Assembly: GCA_028551475.1 (NCBI GenBank)
Contig: CM052358.1
Coordinates: forward strand, 1,056,501-1,120,500
Direction of reading: 5' to 3'
Length of the DNA: 64,000 nucleotides
From: Casuarina equisetifolia
Taxonomy: Eukaryota > Streptophyta > Magnoliopsida > Fagales > Casuarinaceae
Positions 38,492 through 50,597 of the stretch are shown here, one piece after another; position 1 is the stretch's first letter, and each line of letters starts with the position of its first letter. The notes beneath the pieces were generated by a model. That model was given only the letters and a program-made list of their open reading frames with translations. It made no database searches and was not told the DNA's origin. A program made the translations under genes and the position numbers.

Positions 38492-38983
38492 ATTATGGAT
38501 AATTGGCCTACCTAGACCACCATAATAGAAGTAGATGTCGCATCCTTGCTTCTGCCATTGTGGATATTATAGGAATGGGCTTGGTGGTTGGAAGTTAATG
38601 GGAAAGAAGACATGGTCACTTGAATTGTATAACTTTTGAGAAAAAGATGACCATAGGCTGGTTAGTGCTTCATATGAATACAATAAAGTATATCCCCATT
38701 TGGACTGTATTTTACATATTTGTACCCAATAAGCAAATATCAATCTAAAATTTTAACACATTTTACACATTTGTACCCAATAAGCATCAATGTTGCCAAG
38801 TCAGGAAGACACACTCCACTCGGGTACACATTTGTACCCAAAAAGCATCAATGTTTGACGAGAGATGCTGCTTTTGCCTGCCAATTATGTCATTAGTATA
38901 AAAAATGAAAAATAAAAAAGCAACAAAATTAACACCATGTTTACTACCATCCTTCTCCTCCCGCTACCAAAACGGGGTGCCAT
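38492..38983 (-). pseudogene. Neprosin pseudogene with large internal deletion
   Basis: Read on the minus strand, a decayed exon 1 (about 38857-38983, matching 34533-34660) is followed by an exon-2-like stretch (about 38620-38710) that fuses directly to the end of exon 7 (about 38492-38606). Exons 3-6 and most of exon 7 are gone, and the frame is broken. The word TTTGTACCCAATAAGCA is repeated at 38711-38850, inside the shortened first intron. Confidence 0.8.
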
Positions 38984-39350
38984 GAGTAACTGAAGTAGTC
39001 ACCAAGTTATAGCAACTATGCTTAAAACGAATACTGGGTGAGCTTTGAGAAGAGAACCCCTTTGCCTTTCCCTGGCTAACTATAATGTCCAAACCTATAA
39101 ATAGTTATTTAATTTATTAACCAAACATATGCATTATTTATAGTATTTTGTTTTAGATTAATGTAGGAAAAACAACAATCCTTAGTCCTGGAGTTAGAGG
39201 ATCATTTAACCTTCATGAAAGATTCAATCATCATAAAATAGGCAATATAGGTCGTTCTACCTATGCCCACTTCATTTACATGAGATATTAAACAAATATA
39301 AGCAAAGCAGTAGCATATTTCAATTTTCGCATACATCTATAACGGCGACT

Positions 39351-39842
39351 CCGTAAGGTTAAAGCTTTTTTCTTTTAAATAAGTTATGTCAAGAACTATT
39401 CATATAATTTATCTAGAGACTAGGTAAAGTGAAATAATGGAAAAATAATCTTTTAACAAGCAAAATTGGAAATTATACATTTACACACAAATTGAAGAGA
39501 GTTAACCCACATTTTGTACGCACATTCTAGACTTTCAACACATTGAACTTCAGGTTTTCCTTGATTAGGTAGATGCTTATGTAAGATGTCTCCTTGCCAA
39601 GTTGTGGACATTGTGAAATAGTTCTCTTGTCATCAAGTTGTCAGATGCATACAAATTAAGCCATTACCCCACGTTTTAGCCATCACACTAGGAGTGAAGA
39701 AGTGGCAAACTCATGTTTGAGGTAGTTGTAGAAAAAGAGGATGATTATAAGGTAAGTACTTCTTTTTTATTGAAAAATATTCCTATGAATAAAGTGAAAA
39801 TTTTATTTATTGAATATGGAAGCATAATGCAATTGGCTTAGG
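39351..39842. other. Spacer between block copies 3 and 4
   Basis: About 490 bases of AT-rich sequence separate the tail of copy 3 from the ADF-derived start of copy 4. No gene or repeat recognised. Confidence 0.5.
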
Positions 39843-39957
39843 CTGCTTTATGCAAGCTCAAAGGATACATTCAAGAGAGATTTAGATGGTGTGCAGGTGG
39901 AGTTGCAAGCAATGGATCCGAGCGAGATGAGCATGGATATCATTAAAAGCCGAACCC
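39843..39957 (+). pseudogene. Orphan ADF last exon
   Basis: In frame this reads [20 protein letters not shown], then [18 protein letters not shown], nearly the C terminus of the ADF at 9.6-11.1 kb. It lacks the first bases of the exon and the upstream exons, and the stop codon is lost (CTC TGA has become CTT TTT). The DNA after it (40020-40270) also matches the ADF 3' flank at 11236-11480. It is a fragment, not a gene. Confidence 0.9.
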
Positions 39958-41463
39958 TTTTTTTCTTTTACTTCTTTTACTTCTTTTACTTAATCTTTGT
40001 TTGGATTTAAATCTTGACGTTTGATGGGATTTCGTCCTATACATTCATCATTTTCATTTCTTGTCTTCCTTTCCTCTGTATATCAGAATGTAGTTCTTCT
40101 TTCCCATAATAATAATAGCAATTTTTGTCATACGAGACTAGAGTCTAACTCTTTTGATTTGACTCAACTAACTATACTTTTACAATATGGGTTAGAAAAA
40201 TTCTTCAAGATCCAGAACCATGGATTAGTAAGACAAAGCTTTGAGGTTTTGAGGCTAATGAAGAATTTTTTATTCTTTAATAATGAAATTTAGTATGTAT
40301 TTTATATTGTTAATATATTGGTTTATTTTAAGCTTTAAATGTAAATGTGTTTTTATCTTTTATAAACTGATTTTAGGGAAGAAAGTAGACTTGTTTAATA
40401 TAATATTAGAACTCATACTTTAACTAGAACACTCATTTTTTTGCTAACTGGATGGATGGATGTGGGGATGTTTCTCCACCAAGGGACAATATGGCATATC
40501 AAAAACTAGTTTTTGTCTTATATGCCAATAAGTTGTTACGCTTGTTATATGTGAATGTATCATTTTCTCTTATAAGCAAATTTTTAGGAAGTGAGTCTTC
40601 TAATACCATCCCTTCTTGTTCTCAAAGGACGCTTTGGAAATAGAAAGATAGATGCTTGAGAAAGATGTAAACCGAACCAAGTTGTTGGAAGTTCATGATT
40701 ATGTAATGCTTCACATGTGGTCAACCTGTCCTTCAACGAAAATTAGAATTTCGGCGTGTCCCTAAACCCTAAACCTTTGTGGGACAAGGTGAGATTGAAT
40801 GTCTTTGGGAGCAACCAAAAAGCATACCGTGGACTTGGCAAAATTCGTAGTGCAGATGTACAACATCCAAGAAGAGGTATGATGGAAAATTTTGACTAAA
40901 GGCCAAAGGCTAAATATCGGCGTAAGTTGGCAAAAGTTTTCTTGGTTATGATGCAATTGCGCAGAAATAGATTTCCTTTTTTGCACAACCAATAAATTTG
41001 TTAGAACAAAACATGATCTCTTAGATTAAACATTGGATAAATAGTTTGTACATGTTTCATTAAGCTTACGAATTGGCGTGGTAATTGCTTTGAAATTTAA
41101 GTTGGTTGGTGTTAATAAGTTGCAAATGTGTATTTCAAATTGCCAATGTCTTCTTCCTTATACACTAGACTATCTCTTCTCTTGACAACCTATTTTAACA
41201 AAGAGATTTTTTTTAACATGATATTAAAGTTTAAATTTCACATGAAACACTCAATCATTTTTAAATTGGATCTTCATGATTTTTTCATACTAGAGTTGAG
41301 AGTGCATGCTGAAAATTATGTGAATTTGTATCTTGTATTAACAATCTCTTGGCACAATGTTCTCTTTATATGTGAAGTAAAATATGATCCTTTAATAACG
41401 TTTAAATGTGCATTCCTTCCCCTACTTATGATCTAGCTTTTAGGTTTGATTAAGACTTTCTTA

Positions 41464-41530
<67 letters not shown>

Positions 41531-41883
41531 TTTAATGAAGAAAAAAAATCTTTTTAACAATCAATTTGTTTGAGCAACACCTTTCTAAAGAGCCAAGTTT
41601 CCACAAACCTAATTCAAGGGCATGTTGTTCCAAAATGGAGAGGATTAGGCAAGACCAATGAACTATCAAAAGCTGCAAGTAATGAGAGTGATCTATAAAA
41701 AAAAAAATGTGCCTTTGGATTATACAAGAGTTATAAGCAATTTCCTTTTCTTATCCTCACATCTCTATCACATATCACATAGTCATAAAAATGTCATTAT
41801 TATTCTCTCTCTCTCTCCCTAGACTTGATCTTATACTTCTATTGCAATTCGTTTCCACTTCACAAAAATGAGCAAGAGAGCCA
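39958..41883. repeat. Duplicated block, copy 4, joining the GT90 array
   Basis: Landmarks follow copy 1 in order from the ADF exon to the antisense GT90 last exon; in this copy that exon belongs to the intact gene A. The copy therefore suggests how the GT90 exon entered the block: the block once ran from an ADF gene into the 3' end of a convergent GT90 gene. Confidence 0.75.
41466..41528. repeat. (CT)n microsatellite
   Basis: About 60 bases of pure CT dinucleotide, in the 3' flank of GT90 gene A and inside block copy 4. The same place in the other copies has no expansion (for example TTACATCCCTC near 12612). Confidence 0.95.
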
Positions 41884-44800
41884 TTATTGTGAAGGCATTG
41901 TGCAGGGAGGTGTATTTTTGGGAGACCTCACCAGGGATTCATCCATGTACTGTCTGTATAAACCATTCTCAGGACATGCCATGGTCTCTGAGCAAATCTC
42001 GAAGGCCCCGCGAGGAACTGTTGGTTTATATTTCAAGAGCTTTGCGTATTCTGATAACAAGTGGAACATGAAATCATAGACAAAGTCTACTTTCAAATCC
42101 TCACGGATGAATCTACTGCCGGCTTGTCCAATGGCTTGTGCCTACCAAAGTGAAAAGTACATTTTCATGAGAATGGACGAGCGTGGTTATGGACTCAAAC
42201 TTAGGAGAAATGGTAAAACAGTAATCTGACATATAAGGAGTAAAATGACAATTGTCTATCAATATTTTCCCAAGTATTATATATATATATATGAGGTTTT
42301 GAGAAATTTATATAAAATTAGGAATGAAGGTAAAATTGTGACTTTATATCAGAGCAAAATGATAATTTTGTTAAGTAAAATTTCTCTAGTTGTATCATTT
42401 AGTAGACCATTATAATCAAAGAGAGAAAGTCATAGAGAAGTAAAATTTTCTCATAACTTTTTGATATTTGAAAATTTAAATAATGAAAAAAAAATTGAAA
42501 AAGAGGTTTACCTTGTCGGTATTATTATTGCCCCATTTGACCGCAGCCTCAATATCTCTGCATTTATGTGAGGGGCTAATGGGCCAGTAGTGCTGCTTAG
42601 GCACTAAGTTTCTTGTGAAAAAGTCATAATACCTTGGTGACACCAGCAAGGTCATGGAATCGCAAGCTAAAATGTACTTCTCACTCACTGACCATGCAAT
42701 TCCTTCTATGTATATTTTATATCTTCGAAAATTATTAGCCAAACAAATCAAAAAAACGTCATCAATATAAATAGAGAATCAAAGCGAGGTGAAGAAACGA
42801 AATTGTTCAGCAAATTGAAAGAAGTTTAATGTTCACCTGTGGGTGCATTGATCTTCTAGCCTTGAGTGTTTGAATCCTAGTCGGGTTTCCTTCCCCCAGT
42901 CCTAAATGCAAGGAGAAAGTTATTAGTACTTGTTTGCAAATTTCCCTTAATTTTGTCCCCAAGCGTCTAAGATTCTTGTAATCATGGTTGCAAGACCCAT
43001 AAGTTTAAAGATTATTCTTTTGTTAGAAAAAAGATTAGTAACTTGGGTGGGCCCTAACCTTAACTTGATCAGGCTTTCTTTAATGTGTATTTTAATGAGC
43101 ACTTGGAATTTTAAATTCCTCAAGGAGAAAGGATATTAATGAGTGTTTCCTTTATGGACTAGGTCCCATAAAAAAATTGTTTCATACCTAGATTAGTGGT
43201 GAGTTGAAATCCACGTGTGTTCCACATTTTCAATTTACAGGGAATTTTACTCATTAATATCCTTAACTTGGTCAAGCATTCTTTAATGTGTATTTAATGA
43301 GCACTTGGAATTTTAAAGTCCTCAAGGAGAAAGGATATTAATGAGTAAAATTCCCTGTAAATTGAAAGTGTGGAACACACGTGGATTTCAACTCACCACT
43401 CATCTAGGTATCAAACAATTTTTTTATGAGACCTAGTCCATGAAGGAAATAGTAACTTGAATTTTAATATCATATTAAAAAAAAAATTTCACTGTGAGAC
43501 ATATACTGAATTTCAATACACCCAAACACTTTTTAAAACCCCCATATATAAAAACAAAGGGGTGTCTTATTTTTATCTCAGGTTTCAATAAAGTATTAAA
43601 AAGCTCACTTCTTCACCAAAAATCTACTAATGAGAAAAAAAAATACTTGTATATATAATAGTGTAATATATTAACATCTTGATAATCTTCTTCTTTTTTT
43701 CTAAAATTGTTTGGTAAAATAGACGAATACTTTATTACACGAGAGACTAATAAAATATGCAATTTATAGATTGCAACTTACCTGTACATATAACCGAGCA
43801 TTCCAATCATGTTTTTCAGACACATTGCACTTTAGAAGGTCCTTTCTTCCTGCGGAGACATGTGGGTTCCCTCTCCAATAAGCATAGGGTTCTCTGTCCT
43901 TCCACTTTACCCTCTTGTTGCTTTCCGTCAGGCCCCAAAGCAGAGTGCCCCATGGCCTTATGTTGACCTCAGGCCTTCACAGAAAACAACACCAAATTAT
44001 ATCATCCCAAAGGAAAATATTGACCTTCATAAAACACTGTATGGTGATCTGAAAGAGGCTTTACCAACCCCAGAAGGACCAATCGGGGAAGACAATATCG
44101 AACGACCCATCACTACCACAATAATGGAACACCGGCGGCGGTGTCCTGGCATGCGGCGACTGGAAGTCACGTTTTGGGACCATCGGCACGTCACCACACC
44201 CAAACATCAAATCCAAATCGGGAACCTTCCCCGGATACAGCCTCAGAAGCTGCAGAATTCCCCATATGGTGTACACATCCCTCGTTTGAAACGATTTCCG
44301 GTACATACGAACATAAGCCCTCCCCTTGATTATCACCAGTCTGATATCTGCATATTTTTTTCCACTTTCCAGCAGCCGCCTCGTGATTCCTTTACTCTTC
44401 CAGTGCCGTAGATCTTCATGGATCCACCGGAAGTACGCCGGGCACGCCACAGATGACGATGCCTCTGTCTGATGAGTCGCCGGATAATTTGTCGGGCATG
44501 TTGTTGTGAAGGGCCCATTCGTGCAATTGAGATAGTAGTCGACCTTGACAGGCGGCTTTACAGGCGGCTTTACAGGATTGCTTTTGGGTATAGAGGTCTT
44601 GAAGAAGAACCCCCTCGCTAGAGAATTCTGAAAAAGAATCAGATGTCATATAAGACGAATATATGCGGCGAATGAACAAACAGGAAGGTCCTGCGATGGA
44701 AACTGAATCTAATTCAGTGTTTCTTGGCATCATCTCCCGGAAAAAGGTGATGGTAGGCAGGTAGAAAAAGGAATAACTCATTTTCCAGGCCACCAAACAG

Positions 44801-45250
44801 TATTTTCACGTCAACGTGTAAATAGATTGCCCCTTCACCAAAAAGAAGGCAAAGTAAGATAATATATTAAAACCAGAATAGATTCTTCTTTGTCTAACTA
44901 GAACATGCTGCTTTTTTCTTTTCGTTTTTCTTTCAATATTTTCTAGGCAAACATAGAATATCTCCCTCTTCTCCAAGACTGCTCCTGAACTAGCATGATA
45001 TGGTAAAAGCCACGACAAAACAAGCTTTTCAAGGTCACTTGGCATGATTAAAGGGAAAAAGAGAGGGAATTTGCAGGTCAACGGCTTATAGGAGACTTAC
45101 AACATCATTCCAGTAGATGAAGGTGGAAGTGAAGATGATGACAGAGAAGACGGCGAGGACGGCGGAGGCCCACCTCTTCGCTGGAGACTCTGTAAACAGA
45201 CGAGCTCCTCGTGACAGAACCCCACGAACTGAATCACAAAATTCTCCCAT
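41884..45250 (-). CDS. GT90/CAP10 (DUF821) rumi-like glycosyltransferase, array copy A
   Basis: Six exons on the minus strand: 45101-45250, 44065-44627, 43782-43974, 42837-42901, 42512-42722, 41884-42141; 1440 nt, 479 aa. Exon 1 gives a short basic N terminus and one membrane anchor (about residues 27-47), fitting a type II Golgi enzyme. Exon 2 carries the start of the CAP10 domain: FRWIHEDLRHW, the LMFGCGDVPMVPK region and FPDWSFWGW, which continues in exon 3 as PEVNIRPWG and AYWRGNP. Exons 4-6 carry LEDQCTHRYKIYIEG, SEKYILACDSM and SETMACPENGLYRQYMDE. Animal Rumi/POGLUT and fungal GT90 enzymes transfer glucose or xylose; plant substrates are largely unknown. The stem has an in-frame duplicated KPPV. 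The C terminus stops at CTMPSQ, about 30 residues before the family tail seen in copy D. Intron 3 holds a long inverted repeat. Confidence 0.93.
43063..43449. repeat. Foldback inverted repeat in GT90-A intron 3
   Basis: Arms 43146-43264 and 43331-43449 (119 bases each) are nearly perfect reverse complements, with only a handful of mismatches, around a 66-base loop. The loop sequence (AACTTGGTCAAGCATTCTTTA onwards, first 20 bases as shown) is itself a direct copy of 43063-43130, so the whole reads: loop copy, arm, loop, inverted arm. There is no coding potential. It resembles a foldback or MITE-like element and its transcript could form a long hairpin. Confidence 0.9.
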
Positions 45251-47350
45251 AAATATCCACCACGACTGGAAGCTTTTCTTCTTCGTGCAGAGCTGCTTGA
45301 TCTTAGAACGGTTTCAAGAAGAAACAGCCTCTATTTCTCTGTATCAGCAGACTTTGGAATGAAGAGGACATGGAAGGATGCCGAACGATCCTCCTTCTTG
45401 ACGGCAATCGTAGAAAAACGAGGCTAGACTTAGACTCTGTTTTTGTTGATTAAGTCTTCATTGGGCATCCGAAGTGCGTAATGCACACAGCGTAGCTAGT
45501 GGCGCAGAGAAGGGGGACCAAGCGTGTAGAAAACTTCCTTTCTTACCGAAACCAAGGAAAACGACTTTTCTACGCCCTCTTGCATCCTGAATTGTGCGCC
45601 ACTACGACGGTCTAATAATAACCAATAAGTCTTACATTATTAAAGAAGATGTTAAATATTCTAGTTATAAATAAATTTGTTTTATCATTTAATGTTTTAG
45701 TGTTTTAAGTTAGATATAATTCTTGTCTTGTAAAATTTAATAATAAAAAATAAATGTTAAGATGGATATAAATGGTATTATGTTATTTCAATGAAGCGAG
45801 GATGGCTGAGTTTAAACATCATGAGTGGTCCTATGATTATGATCAGTACAACGAAGGATAAAACAGTTGTGAACCTTTGCCTTCGACAGTTCAATAAAGT
45901 GACATTTACTGCCATTACCATCTTGTCTTCTCTAAGGTTTGACAAGTGCCGGCACATATGGATGAAAGGCAGATCGAGAGGCTAGGATTTGAGAAGATTT
46001 TTGTGATAAAGTAACAGAAATTAGGCCAGTACAGATACTGTCAGATGGCTCAGGATGCTTCCCTTCTTTTCGACCCAATTCATTTTTTGAACCGTGAACG
46101 GGAAATGCACGGTTTTGTTGTAAATGTCAAACAGGTCGGAGGCAATCCCGGTCTTTGGGACAAAACATAAAGAAAAAGCTGTAACTATTGGACAAAACAT
46201 AAAGAAAAAGCTGTAACTATTGGACAAAACATACAAGTCTTCCGCGTAATCTGAAAATCAGCCTTTTTTCCGTGGGATTCAATTCAATCAAAAAACTGGC
46301 CAAGTTATTGACAAATAGAAGGTCTAAGCTTTGGACTGCCAAAAAATCTTGGACAAAATCCCATGATGGATATAAAACCACTTGTAATATGCCTTGTACC
46401 GTAGGTTACTGATAAAACCATGGCACCACATGTGCAAGTGTTATCATATTAGTTTAGCATATAGATTTGAAGTTATCTATATTATCTTTAAAAAAAATTA
46501 GATACGATATGTCTTCGTGTGCAACTCATCTTTTTTTATTTTTAAATATGTGTTCAAGGTACCATATTAAGCAATACCCAAATAGAATACTCAATTTCTC
46601 TCCACTCCTTTTTTAATTTGTTACTTAACTAAACTTCAACGGTTCTTAGTTTAACTAGTGGATCAAAAGTGCAAGCATTTTTTTTTCTCTCTTAGAAAAA
46701 GTCCAATTTCATCACTTAAAATTGGATCTTAAGAAACAGAAACAATTATACATTGATGGAGATACCAAGTTTAGATTTTGGCTCCCATACGTAGGATAAT
46801 CCATGAGTATAGGATGGAACAATGGAGTACAAATCACAGGACCCAATATTCAATGAAGTGTTTTTACATTTGAATATGAACTCCTATACCATATTACAGA
46901 AAAGCTTAACTTTCTTTCTTAGAGCCGAGTCAGAAAGATATATAAGCATTTAATAAAGAATCTAGATTAAATGTTGTGAGATAATTATTTTTTCATAAAG
47001 TTCTTTTGTTTGGCTAAAAGTGAATAAGTGGGTTTGAAATCTTTTAGAATGGTACATAAATCTTTTAAAGTTGAATGATCTCTTCTCATCATCAAGAACT
47101 TAAAATAGATGGAGATCCTTGTAGGTAATCGTTATTTGAGATATAAAATTTTTTTTTAAAAAAAAAAATGTAACTATTGCTTCGGGATTCTATTTTGCCG
47201 TACTCATTTGTAAAACCCGCTGCCTTGAAAATAAATTGAACTTAGAAAATAGAAGCATTAAAATCGAAAAGAAAGTAGAAACTCAATTCATACTCTTACA
47301 TTTTTTCGGTTGCCATACAATTAACAGCATCTAAATAAGCAAGAAAGCCA
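45251..47350. other. Spacer between GT90 copies A and B
   Basis: The first 300 bases are the conserved leader and promoter of copy A, related to those of B and C. Further on are stretches recurring in the other spacers: about 45800-45910 (as 51430-51530) and about 46390-46690 (as 52780-53080, 58225-58370 and 63050-63290). A 32-base tandem repeat of about 2.3 copies lies at 46158-46233. No gene recognised. Confidence 0.75.
46158..46233. repeat. 32-bp tandem repeat
   Basis: Units beginning GGACAAAACATAAAG start at 46158, 46190 and 46222; the third is partial. The related spacer upstream of copy B (about 51800) has a single unit, so this is a local expansion. Confidence 0.9.
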
Positions 47351-50300
47351 TTATTGTGAAGGCATTGTGCAAGGAGGTGTATCTTTGGGGGACTTTACGA
47401 AGGTCTCATCCATGTACTGTCTGTATAAACCATTCTCAGGACATGCCATGGTTTCTGAACAAACCTTGAAGGCCTTTTGAGGAACTGTTGGCTTATATCT
47501 CAAGAGCTTTGCATATTCTGATAACAAGTAGAACATAAAATCGTACACAAAGTCCATTCTCAAATCCTCTCGAATGAATCTGCTGCCCGCTTGTCCAATG
47601 GCTTGTGCCTGCCAAAGTGAGGAGCACATTTTCATAAGAATAGGATAAATTTTTTATATTTTTTTTAATTTTTATTGTGTATATTTGATGCTCGAAAATC
47701 TTGAATTAGAAGAAGGAGGTTTACCTTGTCAGTGTTATTATTTCCCCATTTGACAGCATCCTCAATATCCGTGCATTTATTTGAGGATCCGATGGGCCAG
47801 AAGTGCTGCTTTGGTAACAAGCTTCTTGTGAAAAAGTCATAATACCTAGGTGTGACCAGCAAGGTCATGGAATCACAAGCTAAAATGTACTTCTGACTTA
47901 CTGACCATGCTACTCCTTCTATGTAAATTTTGTATCTTCGAATAATTTTACCAAAACAAAGCAAAAAATGTCATCAATAAAAATAGGGGATCATAACGAG
48001 ATGAAGATGTTGTGATCAAATTGAAAATATTTTAATGTTCACCTGTGGGTGCATTGATCTTCTAGACTTGAGTGCTTGAATCCTAGTTGGGTTTCCTTTT
48101 CCCAATCCTAAATGCAAAGAAAAAGTTATTGGTACCCGTTTGCAAATTCCTCTAGCAATTCTTTCTCCAAACTCCTAGGATTCTCGTGACATGGTTGAAA
48201 GCCCCAATAGTTTAAAGATTATTTTTTTTTCCATTAAGAAAAATCTAATTGCAAGTGGGCTTAATGTCATATTCCAAGATGGAACACTAGAAAGAATATC
48301 CAATAAAGGGGATATAAAAGACATTGTTCCCCCATTGAGAAGGTAAGTGGAAAGTCTTGAATTTATAAAAGTCTAAATAACTCTACCTATGAAACTAATC
48401 TTTTGGGTTAGAATTCCAAGCTTGTGACATTAAGGTTTATCAAAATTCCCTAAGTAGAAACAAAATCAATAAATACAATTGTCCCAAATTATGTTAGAAT
48501 GGCAAGATTAAATACATCAAATTTTAAAATGCTTTCTCATGTTAAGCATAAAAAAAATACAAGACCCAACTCACTTGAAATATGGGTTTTAATATCATAA
48601 AAGAAGACATTTTTCTTTGGTTAAACCAATCTATAAAAAATGGGAACATCTCCAAATATGACAAGTATAATAAAACAATATTTTACTTGTCAACAAGTGT
48701 CTAGCTCAACTAAAAATAAGTATTTATTTAGAATTTTTTGGTCTCAGGTTCAACACCTAAGTATATAAATTTGGGATATACACTTAATTTCAACATATCT
48801 CCTTATCTTAGACATAAAAATAAAAATAAAAACATTTTTCATAGAAATTTATTTAAATTCACGAGTGAATGGGTGCATTACTCTAACTTTGGGTTATAAT
48901 CTCATATTAAAAAGTTTATTTTTTTCTTTAAAATTAACTTGTGAATGAGGAAAAATATTTTGACATATAAAAAAAAAGGTTAACAACTTGAAAATATTTA
49001 CTTCATTTCTTAAAATTAAAGTATAGAATAAAAAAGAACACTCAAAGAATATACCTGAGCATATAACCGAGCATTCCAATCATGTTCCTCAGAAACATTG
49101 CACGTCATAAGGTCTCCTCTGTCTGTAGATACGCCTGGGTTCCCTCTCCAGTAAGCATAGGGCTCTCTGTCCTTCCACTGGATCCTCCTGTTGCCTTCCG
49201 TCAGGCCCCATAGCAAACTGCCCCATGGCCGGACATTGACCTCAGGCCTTCACAGAAAACAACACCAATTATTGGAGAGACAGAACTATAAACCTTAATA
49301 AAATACTGTAAGGCGATGTGAAGGAGTCTTTACCAACCCCAGAAGGACCAGTCTGGGAAGGCTATGTCGAACGACTCATCGTCCCCACAATAATGGAACA
49401 CCGGCGGCGGAGTCTTGGGATGTGGCAACTGGAAGTCACGTTTTGGGACCATCGGCACATCTCCACACCCAAACATCAAATCCAAATCTGGGACCTTCCC
49501 CGGATACAGCTTCAGAAGCTGCAGAATGCCCCATATGGTGTACCAATCCCTTGTCTGAAACGACTTCCGGTACATCTGAATATAAGCCTTTCCCTTGATA
49601 ATCACCAGTCTGATATCTGCATATTTTTCTCCACTTTCCAGCAGCCGCCGCGTGATTCCCTTACTCTTCCAGGGCCGTAGATCTTCATGGATCCACCGGA
49701 AGTAATCCGGGCACGCCACAGATGACGATGCCTCCGTCTGATAAGTCGCCGGATAATTTGTCAGGCAAGTTGTCGTGAAGGGCCCATTGGTGCAGCTGAG
49801 AGAGTACTCGACTTTGACAGGTGGGCTCACAGGATTGCTCTTGGGAGGAGAAATCTTGAAAAAGAAGTCCCTCGTTATAGAACTCTGGAAAAGAATCAGA
49901 TGTCATATAAAATGAATATTTAAATTGAAGTCACAAACTAGAACCTCCTTTGATTGAAACTGAGTCAAGTTCACTGTTTTTTACTCTAAAGTTTGGTCCA
50001 GAAGCCGCCTGAACTAGTACAACTGAGAAAAACCCAATAAATATATCGTTGTTGGCACCATCTCCTGACGTATGAAAGCGGCTAGAAAGAGGAGTAACTC
50101 TTTTTACCTACCACTTGATTTTCCAGGCTACCAAACAGTATTCTTCACGTTAACGTGTAAAAAAATAGATTCTTCTCTTACTTCACCGAAAAGAAGGCAA
50201 AGCAAGATGTCATGTCGAAAGAAGAATGGATTCTTTTTTGCGTTACTAGAACATGCTATCTTCTTTTCGTTTTTCTATCAATATTTTCTAAGCAAACTAA

Positions 50301-50597
50301 AATCTTTCGTTTTCCTGAAACAGCATGATATGGTAAAAGCCACGACGAAACAAGATTTGGGTAAAGAGCAGCTTTCAAGACCACTTGACACAGTTAAAAG
50401 GGAAAAACAGAGGGAATTTGGAGGTCAACAGCCGAGAAGAGACTTACAACATCGTTCCAACAGAGGAAGGTGCTGGTGAGGAGGAGGACGGAGAAGACGG
50501 CGAGGAAGGCGGCGGCCCATCTCTGCGCCGGAGTCTCTGTAAACAAGCGAGCTCCTCGTGACAGAACCCCACGAACAGAATCAGAAAATTCTCCCAT
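47351..50597 (-). CDS. GT90/CAP10 (DUF821) rumi-like glycosyltransferase, array copy B
   Basis: Six exons on the minus strand: 50448-50597, 49334-49884, 49055-49247, 48043-48107, 47725-47935, 47351-47608; 1428 nt, 475 aa. Start MGEFSDSVRG, then a membrane anchor (about 27-47). The stem reads SPPKSNPVSPPVKVEYS, without the KPPV duplication of copy A. CAP10 domain motifs match copy A: FRWIHEDLRPW, CGDDESFDIAFPDWSFWGW (exon 2), PEVNVRPWG and AYWRGNP (exon 3), RYKIYIEGVAWSVSQKYIL (exon 5). Exon lengths 3-5 (193, 65, 211) are identical to A and C. It ends CTMPSQ like A, without the long tail. All motifs are intact and there is no frameshift, so it is probably functional. Its start was chosen at the first ATG conserved in all three copies A-C. 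Confidence 0.93.

Larger units (their letters stand above)
36976..39350. repeat. Duplicated block, copy 3
   Basis: It matches block copies 1 and 2 in order: 37000-37110, then 37125-37500 (as 13745-14100), 38080-38440 (as 14700-14940 and 32040-32300), a broken neprosin gene, and a tail at 39100-39350 (as 34800-35060). The GT90 exon found between the first two landmarks in copies 1 and 2 is absent here, so this copy has an internal deletion. Confidence 0.8.

Noticed and set aside
38711..38850. Spaced repeat TTTGTACCCAATAAGCA considered as a CRISPR-like array
   Set aside because: Only about three irregular copies in a plant pseudogene intron; no array structure.
41466..41528. (CT)n tract considered as a promoter GAGA element
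   Set aside because: It is 3' of gene A and absent from the related block copies; a plain microsatellite.
43860..44411. 183-codon plus-strand frame across GT90-A
   Set aside because: It lies opposite GT90 exons 2 and 3 and the intron between them. Similar antisense openings occur opposite the same exon in copies B (49318-49680) and C (55301-55549), as expected from codon bias of the real gene.
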